64,000 nt of DNA, from the NCBI GenBank assembly GCA_036385045.1, contig DASVLC010000138.1, positions 1 through 64,000 on the forward strand, in the 5' to 3' direction. Position numbers and translations under genes: made by a program. The notes beneath the pieces were generated by a model. The model was not told where the DNA came from, did no database searches, and worked only from the letters and a program-made list of their open reading frames with translations. Positions within the stretch are counted from its first letter, which is position 1. Each line of letters starts with the position of its first letter. This DNA is from QHVT01 sp036385045 (GTDB lineage: Bacteria > Acidobacteriota > Thermoanaerobaculia > Gp7-AA8). Positions 1 to 9,274 of the stretch are shown piece by piece.

Positions 1-1
1 A

Positions 2-1075
2 TCCGTACTCGACTACCCAGCTCCCTACGTGAAGATCACGAATGGTCGCCTCGATCTCTCAGAGGCCTATGCCACGGGCCTCGGCGCCTACGACCTGGCG
101 GCGATGCGTTACACCTACGCGCAATTCGCACCGGGTCAGAACGAGGAGGCGGAGCTGAACCGGCTGGCACGCGAGACGCCGCTTTTCGTCTCCGATCCGC
201 ACTCGCGGCCTGTCGGCGGTGCGCATCCGCTCGGCTCGGTATGGGACAACGGCAGCGATCCGGTGGCGATGCTGCGCCACGAGATCGAAGTGAGACGTCT
301 GGCGCTCGAGCAGTTCGGCCTGCGCAATATCGACCGCGGACGACCGCTGTCCGCTCTCGAAGAAACGCTCGTTCCGCTCTACCTGCATCATCGATATCAG
401 CTCGAGGCTGCGGCAAAGTCCGTCGGCGGCGTCTACTTCAGCTACGCGGTCAAGGAGACTGACGAGCCGATTCCAACCGATCTGATTCGACGAGTCGTTC
501 CGCGTGTGCAGCAGAAGGAGGCCCTTGCAGCCGTGATGGCGACTCTCGAGCCGCGGTTCCTCGAAGTTCCGCGCAGCATCGTCGAGCTGATCCCTCCCCC
601 CGCATACGCTCATGGCGACGCCAACACCGAGCTCTTTCCACGCCGCACTGATCCGGTGTTCGACCCGATCGCCGCCGCGATGACCGCGGCCGACATCACG
701 ATCGGCGCGCTGCTCGATCCGGCGAGAGCCGCCCGACTCACACAACAGGAAGAGAACCTGACGCTGCGCGAAGTAACTGACGCACTGATCGACGTCGCCG
801 CACGTCAGGGAGCGATCACGCGTGCGACCAGAACGCTGCTCGTGACGCGCCTCTCGGAGCTAGCCGCCGAGCGGGACGTTGCCCCACAGGTTCGCGCCGA
901 GGCGGGAGATGCGCTTCGCCGTCTGTCGCAGAGACTGTCGGCATCCACGAGTGACTCGGCGGAGGCTGCGCACCGCCGCATGACGCGCGACGACATCGAG
1001 CGCTTCATGTCGCGACCTGCCGAGAACTGGCAACCGCCGCGAATGCCGGCGGTTCCTCCCGGACCTCCGATCTGA
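2..1075 (+). CDS. Zinc-dependent metalloprotease, DUF5117/DUF4953 type, C-terminal part
   Basis: The reading frame is open from base 2, so the true start lies upstream of the window. It opens with Ser-Val-Leu-Asp-Tyr-Pro-Ala-Pro, matching the SVMDYPAP block that in this family follows the HExxH zinc site; the catalytic motif would therefore lie upstream and cannot be seen. The remaining 357 or so residues are the helical C-terminal region (DUF4953-like) with a Pro-rich tail. Family members are large exported peptidases common in Acidobacteriota and Bacteroidota; the substrate is unknown. The gene ends 28 bp before the convergent secretin gene. The family call rests on remembered motif similarity. 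Confidence 0.75.
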   Translation, partial: SVLDYPAPYVKITNGRLDLSEAYATGLGAYDLAAMRYTYAQFAPGQNEEAELNRLARETPLFVSDPHSRPVGGAHPLGSVWDNGSDPVAMLRHEIEVRRLALEQFGLRNIDRGRPLSALEETLVPLYLHHRYQLEAAAKSVGGVYFSYAVKETDEPIPTDLIRRVVPRVQQKEALAAVMATLEPRFLEVPRSIVELIPPPAYAHGDANTELFPRRTDPVFDPIAAAMTAADITIGALLDPARAARLTQQEENLTLREVTDALIDVAARQGAITRATRTLLVTRLSELAAERDVAPQVRAEAGDALRRLSQRLSASTSDSAEAAHRRMTRDDIERFMSRPAENWQPPRMPAVPPGPPI

Positions 1076-1103
1076 TCAGCAGTCTCGGAGCTGGGCGGGA
1101 ACG

Positions 1104-3518
1104 TCACGGCCGCGGCGGCGGGGCGGCGCGTAGTTGCGCGTTGAACTCCTTTTCGAAGGCGCGGTAGTAGTCCTTCGCCTCGTAGAAGAGACGAGCAACG
1201 CTCGCGTCGATCACCTGCACGTTTCGAGAGACGTCATCGCTCGCCGGCATCGTGATCTGACGCCCGACGTAGAACTCCTTCACCTGCAGTGGAAGCGAGC
1301 TGTTGAGGCTCAGAATCTGTTTCAGGACGAGAGCCGCACGCAGCGCATCGATCGAGCTCGTCGAAGAGGGGTCCGCCTCACTGAGGATGATCCCCCACTG
1401 CAGCGGATTGCCGTCGGCATCGCGTCGATTGAGCTCGCGGAGCCGGCGCTCATACTGATCGGGACGGATCGACTCGAAACTCAGATTGGCACTCGAAGCG
1501 ACGAAGGGATGCTCGCTGTCGCCACGCTGCTGAAGAGGGAAGGTCAGCACGAGCGCGTTGCGATTGCTGTCGAGCTGCGAGAGATACGTCTCCAGAAACG
1601 AGACCTCCCCTGCTTCCCCCGGCTCTGTCTCCCTGAAGAAAAGCATCTGCTTCGGATCGATCGACTTCCCGAGGCCGGAATTTTTCGAGAGCTCCCACAG
1701 CATGCGACGGACGAGGACATCTTCACCCGGTGCGACCCGATTCCTCCCGCTCGCCTCCGCTCTTCCTGAACGAACGAGCGACCGGAACGCTTCGCTCTCG
1801 TAGATGAAACTGAGGTCGAAGACGTCTCCACGCCGGACGCGATACGAGTTACGGAACAGTTGATGTCCGGCAGAGTCGAAACGGTCAGCGTCCTGTGGCA
1901 CGACGTAGCTGAAGGCACGCTCTTCGAGTGGAACGACATGAGGAGTCAGAACGACGATCACCTCTCGCTTGAAATTGGAGGTGACCGAGCGGCGGAACAG
2001 AGATCCGATCAGCGGGACCCGAGAGAGCCCCGGAATGCCGCTCCGGTCGGACTGGCGATCGGAAGAGATCAGGCCGCCAATGATGAACGGGGTATTGTCC
2101 GCGACACGAACGAACGTCTGCACCTGGCGGTTGTCGATGGTTGGTGCAAAGAACACCTGAGAGACGGCGACGCTCGTCTGAGCGACTGCACTGACGATGG
2201 TCTCTACCTGCATCGCCACCTCGGAGCCGTCCTGATTGATCCGCGGCCGGATGTTGAGGACGATACCAACCGGGAAGTACTCGACTGAACTCGTAATACC
2301 GGCGGCGGTCGAGGTCGAACTGACGACCGGAACCTGCTGGCCGATCTGAATACGCGCCTGCCGGCCGTCGACGACGAGGACAGATGGGTTCGAGAGAATC
2401 TCAGCCTCTCCCCGCTCGATCAGAGCAGATAGCGTTGCGCTGAAGTTGAAATCGCCGCGAAACGCACCTTCGTCGAAACTGAACGTGAACGGCCGCTGCG
2501 TTCCGTCCTGGTTTCGCTCGAAGCCCACGCTGGTCCGTCCGTCTGTCCCGGAGAAGGTGATCCCGAGATCGCGCAGCCGGCCCTGATTCACTTCGACGAC
2601 GAGCGCGGAGATGACGACCTGCCGTCCCGGCAGATCGATGTCGCGCTCGATGACGGTCATGAGACGCTCGAGCGAATCGGGGTCGGAGCGGTCCCATGCG
2701 ATCAGCAGCCGCTGCGGAGGATCACTCGAGGTGACGTTGTGGAGGAATGTCCCGCCGATGTCCGGGATCGGCTGCCGGGCAACTCCGAACCCCGGTTGCG
2801 GGGGCGGCATTGCAGCACCAAATGCACCAGTACCCGACTCCGGCTTCGGATCCATCAGACTCGTTTTGGCCGCGTCGACCATCTTGATCACGACGGGAAG
2901 TCGATCCATCGGAGCGTTCGGGCTGAAGAGGGTATCGAATGGGGACTCGCCCTTTTGCGCCATGTATTCGATGACGGAGTAACCGAGGGCTTTCAGCACC
3001 GCGAGCACCCGGTCGGTCTGGACGTGGCTCAACTGAACGGTTCGGGTGGCGATATCGCGAGCTACGGGCCCGCCTGCGGGTACCGGAGCCGTTTGCAGGC
3101 GCTGGGACCACTGCTGCAGGTTCATCTCGGCACGATTGAGGTCGGCGTTCGGCAGCCGATCATTTCCAGTGAGAGTGAGCCCTTCGCCACGGATGACAAA
3201 GTCGCCGGCAGGATTCCGCACGGCGTACAGTTCGATGGTCATCGGATGCCCGGCGGACGACGAGCGGCTCAGGTAGCGCGCTGCCTCCACCCGCTGGAGA
3301 AGCGACGAGCGCCACTGAAACCGGGGATCGGCGCCCTCCCTGTAATCCATGGCGGTAACGAGCTCCAGCACTGCCTCGTCGAGCAGTTTCTCGATGGTCG
3401 CCGTCGACCGGATCGGCGTCTCGAGAATGAATGCGGTAGGCAAAGGCTCGGCACTCACCTGACCGCCCTGACAGAGCATCAGAAGTAACAACACAGCAGT
3501 ACCGAACCGATGACCCAT
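1104..3518 (-). CDS. Secretin-family outer-membrane protein with long C-terminal extension
   Basis: About 804 residues. The ATG at 3518 is preferred over an adjacent GTG at 3521 because AGGGAGAG lies just upstream. Residues 1-25 form a signal peptide. An N-domain-like region covers about 160-300. The secretin core runs from about 300 to 530, with the blocks VVISALVVEV, FIIGGLISSD, then PGLSRVPLIGSLF and VIVVLTPHVVP, as in GspD/PilQ proteins that form outer-membrane channels. Unusually, about 270 further residues (531-805, partly helical, Pro-rich end) follow the barrel. No other type II secretion or type IV pilus gene is nearby. It lies 20 bp after the cyclic-nucleotide-binding gene on the same strand, so co-transcription is likely. 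Confidence 0.88.
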   Translation of the reverse strand: MGHRFGTAVLLLLMLCQGGQVSAEPLPTAFILETPIRSTATIEKLLDEAVLELVTAMDYREGADPRFQWRSSLLQRVEAARYLSRSSSAGHPMTIELYAVRNPAGDFVIRGEGLTLTGNDRLPNADLNRAEMNLQQWSQRLQTAPVPAGGPVARDIATRTVQLSHVQTDRVLAVLKALGYSVIEYMAQKGESPFDTLFSPNAPMDRLPVVIKMVDAAKTSLMDPKPESGTGAFGAAMPPPQPGFGVARQPIPDIGGTFLHNVTSSDPPQRLLIAWDRSDPDSLERLMTVIERDIDLPGRQVVISALVVEVNQGRLRDLGITFSGTDGRTSVGFERNQDGTQRPFTFSFDEGAFRGDFNFSATLSALIERGEAEILSNPSVLVVDGRQARIQIGQQVPVVSSTSTAAGITSSVEYFPVGIVLNIRPRINQDGSEVAMQVETIVSAVAQTSVAVSQVFFAPTIDNRQVQTFVRVADNTPFIIGGLISSDRQSDRSGIPGLSRVPLIGSLFRRSVTSNFKREVIVVLTPHVVPLEERAFSYVVPQDADRFDSAGHQLFRNSYRVRRGDVFDLSFIYESEAFRSLVRSGRAEASGRNRVAPGEDVLVRRMLWELSKNSGLGKSIDPKQMLFFRETEPGEAGEVSFLETYLSQLDSNRNALVLTFPLQQRGDSEHPFVASSANLSFESIRPDQYERRLRELNRRDADGNPLQWGIILSEADPSSTSSIDALRAALVLKQILSLNSSLPLQVKEFYVGRQITMPASDDVSRNVQVIDASVARLFYEAKDYYRAFEKEFNAQLRAAPPPRP

Positions 3519-3538
3519 CACTCTCCCTATGACTGTCT

Positions 3539-3949
3539 TCAGTGGATTTGCGACCGCAGCCTACCGCACAGCGTCTTGATGATGCTCAGAGAGGCGTGAA
3601 AGTGCCGGGCCAGAATCTCGTGAAAGTCGCGCTGGCCGATTCGCAACAGAAGGCAGTCATCGTGTGCAATCGCGGAGGCGGCTCGAGGCTCTCCGTCCAG
3701 GATGCTCATTTCACCGAAATAGTTCTTCGGTCCCAGAAGAGCGATCTGCTGGTCGCCTCTCACGATGGCAACATGGCCGTCCGCGATGAGAAACATCGCG
3801 TCACCGTAGTCGCCTTCGGTGACGATCTTCGAGCCGGCCGAATAGATCACTTCTTCAGTAACCGCCGCCACGCGTCCCAGCTCTTTCGATGCGAGCGAGG
3901 AGAACAGCGGAACGTTGCGTAGAAACAGGAGCTTCTCGACCGTGATCAT
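3539..3949 (-). CDS. Cyclic-nucleotide-binding (CRP-like sensor) domain protein
   Basis: 136 residues. The start ATG overlaps the stop of the upstream transporter gene by one base (TGATG), giving translational coupling; the frame stays open upstream but only as an antisense-like extension. The whole protein is one cNMP-binding beta-barrel: the phosphate-binding cassette at residues 79-92 (FGEMSILDGEPRAA) has the Glu and Arg89 that contact cyclic nucleotide. There is no DNA-binding helix-turn-helix, so it is not a transcription factor by itself. In related bacteria this domain is often fused to the C-terminus of the HEAT-repeat nucleotide-transporter-like protein encoded just upstream; here it is a separate chain, probably a subunit or regulator of that protein. 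Confidence 0.88.
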   Translation of the reverse strand: MITVEKLLFLRNVPLFSSLASKELGRVAAVTEEVIYSAGSKIVTEGDYGDAMFLIADGHVAIVRGDQQIALLGPKNYFGEMSILDGEPRAASAIAHDDCLLLRIGQRDFHEILARHFHASLSIIKTLCGRLRSQIH

Positions 3950-6729
3950 CAGGCGACCTCTGAACTGAATTTCTGCATGACCGACGCAGCATAACGCCGG
4001 ACGTTGATGTCCGGGTCGTCCGCCAGCGCCGCACATCCCTCTCGAACGTCCGACTCGTCGCCGATGCGGCACAGGGCATACAAAGCCGTCTCACGGACCG
4101 CGGGCCTCGGATCTTCGAGCAGTGCGCGAACGGCCGGCAGCGCCGACACAATCTTCGACTCCGCGCCGAGAAAGGCCGCTCCCGCGGTCATCCACTCGGA
4201 GTTCCTCGTTCCCAGCAGCCCGGGAAGCTGCTCATCGGCGACCGCGGCAGCGTCTGCGCCGCGCCGCCTCTCCAGCAGCTGCAACAACGGTCCCTTGACC
4301 CGCTCGTCGAGCAGATTATCGAGGACCTCGATCGCCTCGGCGCGCTTCTCTCCGCTCTTGTCGTTGAGACTGAAAAGAATCGACCGGCCGTTGATCTCGG
4401 GATGCTGCGCTTCGAGGAGCAGCAGGACCTCGATGACGTACTGGTCGTGTTCTTCGCGCAGCGCGCTGCAGACGAGCGATGAGCCTTCCCGGTTCGCAAG
4501 CTGCTCTTCGAGCGCGGCCCGCGCGCTCGCTTCACTGACGGACCCGATGATGGCCTCGTTGAGCTGCGCGACATGACCCGCCGGAACACCGACCCTGCGC
4601 GCCAGAGTGCAGTATGCCTGTGCTGCCTCCCCACGCATCTCCTGGCTTCGAGCAGTGAGAAGGGGTAGCAGCATCTCGAGGCCCTCGGGATCGCCGATGC
4701 GCGCGAGAATCGCCGGAACTCGGACGACCTCAGGATCGATATCCTCGTCGAGCCCTTTCTGAAGCATCGAGGCAGCAACCGGCAGAAACTCCTCCCCGCA
4801 GGCAACCAGTGCATCTGCCGCCGCATATCCTGTATCCGGATCGGGCAGAAGCGTGGCGATGACCGGCATCAACTCCCGGCTCCGTCGGGCCCCACAGGCC
4901 TGCAGCGCCGCAAGCCGGACGTTCGCGTTGGAGTCACCGATCAGGAGTGACAGCGGCCGGGCCAGCCCCTGGTGCTCGACCATCGCCAGCGTGTCCGCGG
5001 CTGCGGCCCGAAGCGCCTCATCCGGCGACTCGAGCATGAGCTTGAGACTGAAGCAGGCCGCCAGAAGGTCGTCGATATCGCCGACACGGATGACCTCGGC
5101 CGTGGCAGACGCTCTGACGCCCGGATCCGCCTCGTCGATCAGGGGACGGAGCGCGGCCGCATGGGCCGAGCCGCCGAGCCTGCCGACCGCCTTCACCGCG
5201 GCGGACCGCACGCCTGGATCGGGATCTTCGAGGTACGAAATCATCGAATCGAGATCCTTCTGATTCCCGTGCTCCCGCAGGTAGTCGAGCGCCTCCGCAC
5301 GAACGGTCGCTGACTCACGGCTCAGCAGACCGCGGTACTCATCGGACCAGTCGACGTCCTTCATCTCGGCAATCACACCGAGCAGGTACGGGACCTCTTC
5401 GTCGCTGGCGGTCTTCAAAGACTCGCGGAAGTGTGTCTCCAGCACGCGATCCTGATAGCCGCTCTGTTCACTCTCGAGATCGAAGCGGCGCGCGCCGATC
5501 GAGTCGAGCAGCCCGGCAACATAGGATTTATAGCTTCGGAAGGCGAGCACCATCCAGACGACCGCAAGAATCACGATTCCCACCGAGAGGAATCGCAGCG
5601 ACGCCCCTCCGATCACGGCCAGCAACAGACCGGCGAGCGCGATGGTGACCGGACGAAGCGTCCCTTCGATCAGCGCGCGAACTCTCCCGCGCGACTGCTT
5701 TCGAACGCCGAGATAGAGCAACTGCAACGCCGCAGCATTGATCGTGAAGTCGAAGAGGGAGTCGAGAAACTTCGCTGCGACGACCCAGCCGAAGCCGCCC
5801 GTCAGCGCTATACCGATTCCGACGAGTGCCAGTGACGCCGGCAGCACGATCAGCGCGACACTCACGCCGCCCTTCTTCAGAATCAAGTGGACGAGGAAGA
5901 GCTGAAATACCAGAGCCGTGATGCTCGTGGCCGAGTAAAACGTCCCGAAAAAGGCGGCAAGTGCGTCGCCCTCGTAGTTGGCTCGCGCCGAGACTTTGAA
6001 GACATAGTCGACGATCAGAAGGGTGGCCGTCGCCACGATCGCCAGCCACGCCATGTTCCGCGGGTGAATCGTCCCGAACAGCGTCTTGTAGTGACCGAAT
6101 GCGCCAGCCTGCTTCTGCTCGCGATGAGGCATGCTGGCCGACCTGCTCCCGTCCGCCGCGACGAGGCGCGCTACCGCGACGGAGAAGACCGCGAGCAGTC
6201 CCGCGACGAGGAGCAACAGGTCTTCCGTCGTGAACACCCGTGCAAACGGCCTGATGGTCGCCCCCGCGATGGCGCATGCAAGAGTGCCGGCAGCCCCGAC
6301 GAGAACGAAGAGCCGCTTCCCTTCCCTCGCATTGAACAGCAGCGCTGCTACACCCCAGAACAGCAGGACCGGCAGCCGGGCGAGCACCTCGCTCGCCAGA
6401 TAGATCACGACTGCCATCGGCCGCCAGTTGCTCAACGCGAAAAGCCAGAGCAGCACAGCGGTCGCGGCGCCGGCAGCACCGGCGAGAATCGCAACGCGGG
6501 CAGGAGAGAACCTGTCGAGCATCCGTCCCACCGACAGTGCAGTCACTGTGAGCAGCACCGCACCGAAGATGTACATCCAGGCGATCAGGCCGGGCTCATA
6601 GCTCGAAAGGAACAGCGTCGCCGCTGCAGTGCGGATCGTGATGCCGGCCGCAGCGGCGCACATGAACGCCACGCATGCGTAGAACACACGCGAGCGCTCC
6701 TCCGGGAGGACGTTCGGGAACGGCCACAA
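3949..6729 (-). CDS. ATP/ADP-translocase-like membrane protein with C-terminal HEAT repeats
   Basis: 926 residues, TTG start at 6729 with AAGGAG about 15 bases upstream (spacing long, so the start is tentative). Residues 1 to about 410 hold roughly 10-12 hydrophobic segments resembling the Npt1/Npt2 (TLC) nucleotide-transporter or MFS fold. Residues from about 430 to the end are soluble HEAT repeats (for example YLEDPDPGVRSAAVKAVGRLG-type units), consistent with a protein-binding scaffold. The stop overlaps the start of the cNMP-binding gene. Known fusions of transporter, HEAT and cNMP domains suggest the two chains work together. Nucleotide transport itself is not shown: free-living bacteria carry this architecture and its substrate is unknown. 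It is divergent from the MacA-like gene across 128 bp. Confidence 0.8.
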   Translation of the reverse strand: MWPFPNVLPEERSRVFYACVAFMCAAAAGITIRTAAATLFLSSYEPGLIAWMYIFGAVLLTVTALSVGRMLDRFSPARVAILAGAAGAATAVLLWLFALSNWRPMAVVIYLASEVLARLPVLLFWGVAALLFNAREGKRLFVLVGAAGTLACAIAGATIRPFARVFTTEDLLLLVAGLLAVFSVAVARLVAADGSRSASMPHREQKQAGAFGHYKTLFGTIHPRNMAWLAIVATATLLIVDYVFKVSARANYEGDALAAFFGTFYSATSITALVFQLFLVHLILKKGGVSVALIVLPASLALVGIGIALTGGFGWVVAAKFLDSLFDFTINAAALQLLYLGVRKQSRGRVRALIEGTLRPVTIALAGLLLAVIGGASLRFLSVGIVILAVVWMVLAFRSYKSYVAGLLDSIGARRFDLESEQSGYQDRVLETHFRESLKTASDEEVPYLLGVIAEMKDVDWSDEYRGLLSRESATVRAEALDYLREHGNQKDLDSMISYLEDPDPGVRSAAVKAVGRLGGSAHAAALRPLIDEADPGVRASATAEVIRVGDIDDLLAACFSLKLMLESPDEALRAAAADTLAMVEHQGLARPLSLLIGDSNANVRLAALQACGARRSRELMPVIATLLPDPDTGYAAADALVACGEEFLPVAASMLQKGLDEDIDPEVVRVPAILARIGDPEGLEMLLPLLTARSQEMRGEAAQAYCTLARRVGVPAGHVAQLNEAIIGSVSEASARAALEEQLANREGSSLVCSALREEHDQYVIEVLLLLEAQHPEINGRSILFSLNDKSGEKRAEAIEVLDNLLDERVKGPLLQLLERRRGADAAAVADEQLPGLLGTRNSEWMTAGAAFLGAESKIVSALPAVRALLEDPRPAVRETALYALCRIGDESDVREGCAALADDPDINVRRYAASVMQKFSSEVA

Positions 6730-6857
6730 CGATCGCAGGGAAGGCTCCTTTTAGTCTCATGGTAGCAAACAGTTCCGGTCGTCTGGCACGGCAATCAACC
6801 GGACCGGGCAAACCTTTCGTCATTCTCTTCGTACATTCACCGTCAGGAGAGATCCGC

Positions 6858-7961
6858 ATGTCGAGACTCACAAAACTGCTCATTTTCCTTGTCGTTGCTG
6901 CTCTCGGTACCGTCGGCGTCTACGCCGTGGTCCGGAACGGAAGCAAGGGCGATGGTGGATTCAAGCAGGTCGAGGTGACCGAAGGGACGATCGTCGAAAA
7001 AGCTGTGGCGGTCGGACAGATTCAGCCTCGCCAGAAATTTCAGGTGAAATCGAAGATCTCCGGGATCGTCCGTCGAGCCCTCGTAGAGGTCGGCGATACC
7101 GTCAAGGCAGGAGACCCGCTCTTCGAGATCGCGCCAACGCCGACGCCGCTGGAGGCGACGGAAGTCGACCGGCGTGTCGAGTCGGCCGAGGCTTCATTCC
7201 GCCGCGCGGAAGGCGACTACCAGCGCGCGATGGAACTGTCGCGCTCGGGCGTGCTGCCGAGTTCCGAAGTCGAGGCAAAGAAGGAATCCTTCGAGCTCAC
7301 CCGAGTCGCCCTCCAGAAGGCCCGGCAGGATCGGGAGCTCGTCCGCCGCGGCTCTCTCACGACCGGAAGCGGAAAGGAATCGATCATTCGCGCGCCGGCG
7401 GCCGGGACGATCCTTGCCCGTCTCGTCAATGAAGGCGATCCGATCGTTCCTCTCACCTCCTATCAACCTGGAACCGAGATGGCGACGATCGCCGACATGT
7501 CTGACCTCCTGTTCAAGGGAACCGTCGACGAGATCGACGTCGGGAAACTCGCGGCCGGAATGGAAGCACGCATCAAGGTCGGCGCCTTACCGACGGACGT
7601 AGTGACCGGGAAGGTCGCGCGCATCGCACCACAGGCGCAGCAGAAAGAGGGGGCAACCCTCTTCGATATCGAGATCGAGCTCGACCCGAGCCAGTCGATC
7701 GTGCTTCGGGCCGGCTACTCCGCGAATGCCGACGTCATCATCCGCGAGAAAAAGGATGTCCTCGTGCTCCCCGAGCGACTCGTCGCCTTCGAGGATGGCG
7801 GCAAGAAGACCTTCGTCGAGCTTCCGGGCGGTGACCCGAAAGACGAACCGAAGAAGGTCGAAGTGAAGACGGGTATCTCCGACGGTCTCAATGTCGAGAT
7901 CCTCTCCGGCCTCGACAAGGGTCAGAAGGTAGTCGAGAGGCCTCCGAAAGAGATTTCCTGA
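6858..7961 (+). CDS. MacA/HlyD-type periplasmic adaptor of an ABC exporter
   Basis: 367 residues. ATG at 6858 is chosen because AGGAGA at 6845-6850 gives normal spacing and the protein then begins with a single N-terminal membrane anchor (residues 4-25). A barrel-sandwich (lipoyl) half follows (VKSKISGIVRRALVEVGD, VKAGDPLFEI), then a short helical hairpin (about 90-145), the second lipoyl half (IIRAPAAGTIL), and beta-barrel and membrane-proximal domains. This order is that of adaptors bridging an inner-membrane MacB-like ABC transporter and an outer-membrane channel. It is first in an operon with two permeases and an ATPase. No TolC homologue is in the window. Confidence 0.9.
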   Translation: MSRLTKLLIFLVVAALGTVGVYAVVRNGSKGDGGFKQVEVTEGTIVEKAVAVGQIQPRQKFQVKSKISGIVRRALVEVGDTVKAGDPLFEIAPTPTPLEATEVDRRVESAEASFRRAEGDYQRAMELSRSGVLPSSEVEAKKESFELTRVALQKARQDRELVRRGSLTTGSGKESIIRAPAAGTILARLVNEGDPIVPLTSYQPGTEMATIADMSDLLFKGTVDEIDVGKLAAGMEARIKVGALPTDVVTGKVARIAPQAQQKEGATLFDIEIELDPSQSIVLRAGYSANADVIIREKKDVLVLPERLVAFEDGGKKTFVELPGGDPKDEPKKVEVKTGISDGLNVEILSGLDKGQKVVERPPKEIS

Positions 7962-8006
7962 CCTGAAGTCTGACGACCGAATAGACAGCACCCGCGAGTC
8001 AATAGC

Positions 8007-9236
8007 GTGATCACTCTCAAAGACGTCCTCCGCCAGCTCTTCCGCGACATTCGCACGGAAAAGCTTCGTACGTTCCTCACGGTCTTTGGCATCGTGTGGG
8101 GAACGGTGGCGATCAGTCTGATGCTGGCGTTTGGGACAGGCCTGCACAAGCAGTTGATCAAGAATACGGCGGGACTGGGAGATCGAATCGTGATCGCCTG
8201 GCCGGGCCTGACCTCGATCCCCTACGAGGGTCTCGGCAAGGGACGCCGGCTGCGGGTGACCGAGGAGGACATCACCGCGGTGCGCGCCGAGGTTCCGGGA
8301 CTGCGCCGGATCTCGGGCGAGTACATGCGGTCGATGCGCGTGGTTTACGGCACGAAGACGTTGCCGGTCGACATCTCGGGCGTCACCGCAGAATTCGGTG
8401 AGATGAGAAATCTGATCCCCGATGCTGGCGGGCGTTTCATCAACCCGATCGACGATGCAGACCAGCGCCGCGTGATCTTTCTCGGCGACCAGTTGAAGGA
8501 GAACATCTTCGGGAAGAGCGACGCGGTCGGAAACGTCGTTCTCGTCGAACAGTCGCCATTCCTCGTCGTCGGCGTCCTGAAGAAGAAGCCGCAGGACTCG
8601 TCTTACAGCGGCCGCGATACCGAGAAGGCATTCATCCCCTCTTCGACTCACCGGTCGCTCACTGGACAAAAGTACGTCAACAACATCGTGCTGCAGGCCA
8701 CGGCGCCTGACGGCACCAAAGAAACAATCGAGCAGGTTCGCACCGCCTTCAGCAAACGTCTCCGCTTCGACTCGACCGACAAGGAAGCGCTGTCGATCTG
8801 GGACACCACCGAACAGTTCGAGTTCTTCGACATCTTCATGCTCTCGTTCAATGCGTTCCTCGGCATCGTCGGAGTCCTCACTCTCGTTGTAGGCGGCATC
8901 GGCGTTTCGAACATCATGAACGTCATCGTCGAGGAGCGGACCCGGGAAATCGGGATCAAGATGGCCCTTGGCGCCAAACAGCGGTGGATCCTCACCCAGT
9001 TTCTCCTCGAGACCATGATGGTGACGATGCTCGGAGGAGCCATCGGATTCCTCATCTCATTCGGAATCTGCGCTGTTTTCCCCGAGCAGTTCGTCGAGTA
9101 CGTGGGACGACCCGAAGTCTCCCCGCTCGTCGCAAGCCTGACGGCGGCGGCGCTCGGAATCGTGGGACTGCTCGCCGGCTACTTCCCTGCGCGGGATGCG
9201 TCCAGACTCGATCCGGTCGTAGCGATGAAGTTGTGA
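8007..9236 (+). CDS. MacB/FtsX-type ABC transporter permease (first copy)
   Basis: 409 residues, GTG start. Membrane helix 1 is at about residues 20-42, a large periplasmic MacB_PCD domain spans about 45-265, and three helices follow (about 275-310, 330-360, 370-400) with the FtsX motif: VLTLVVGGIGVSNIMNVIV, then ERTREIGIKMALGA. The ATPase is not fused as in E. coli MacB but is encoded two genes downstream. It lies 45 bp after the adaptor gene. Likely role: mechanotransmission-driven export of a peptide, lipid or small molecule. It is homologous to the next gene, so the pair probably forms a heterodimer. Confidence 0.9.
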   Translation: MITLKDVLRQLFRDIRTEKLRTFLTVFGIVWGTVAISLMLAFGTGLHKQLIKNTAGLGDRIVIAWPGLTSIPYEGLGKGRRLRVTEEDITAVRAEVPGLRRISGEYMRSMRVVYGTKTLPVDISGVTAEFGEMRNLIPDAGGRFINPIDDADQRRVIFLGDQLKENIFGKSDAVGNVVLVEQSPFLVVGVLKKKPQDSSYSGRDTEKAFIPSSTHRSLTGQKYVNNIVLQATAPDGTKETIEQVRTAFSKRLRFDSTDKEALSIWDTTEQFEFFDIFMLSFNAFLGIVGVLTLVVGGIGVSNIMNVIVEERTREIGIKMALGAKQRWILTQFLLETMMVTMLGGAIGFLISFGICAVFPEQFVEYVGRPEVSPLVASLTAAALGIVGLLAGYFPARDASRLDPVVAMKL

Positions 9237-9274
9237 CCATCATCCGATAACGGCGAGACAAAGAGCCAGCAACG

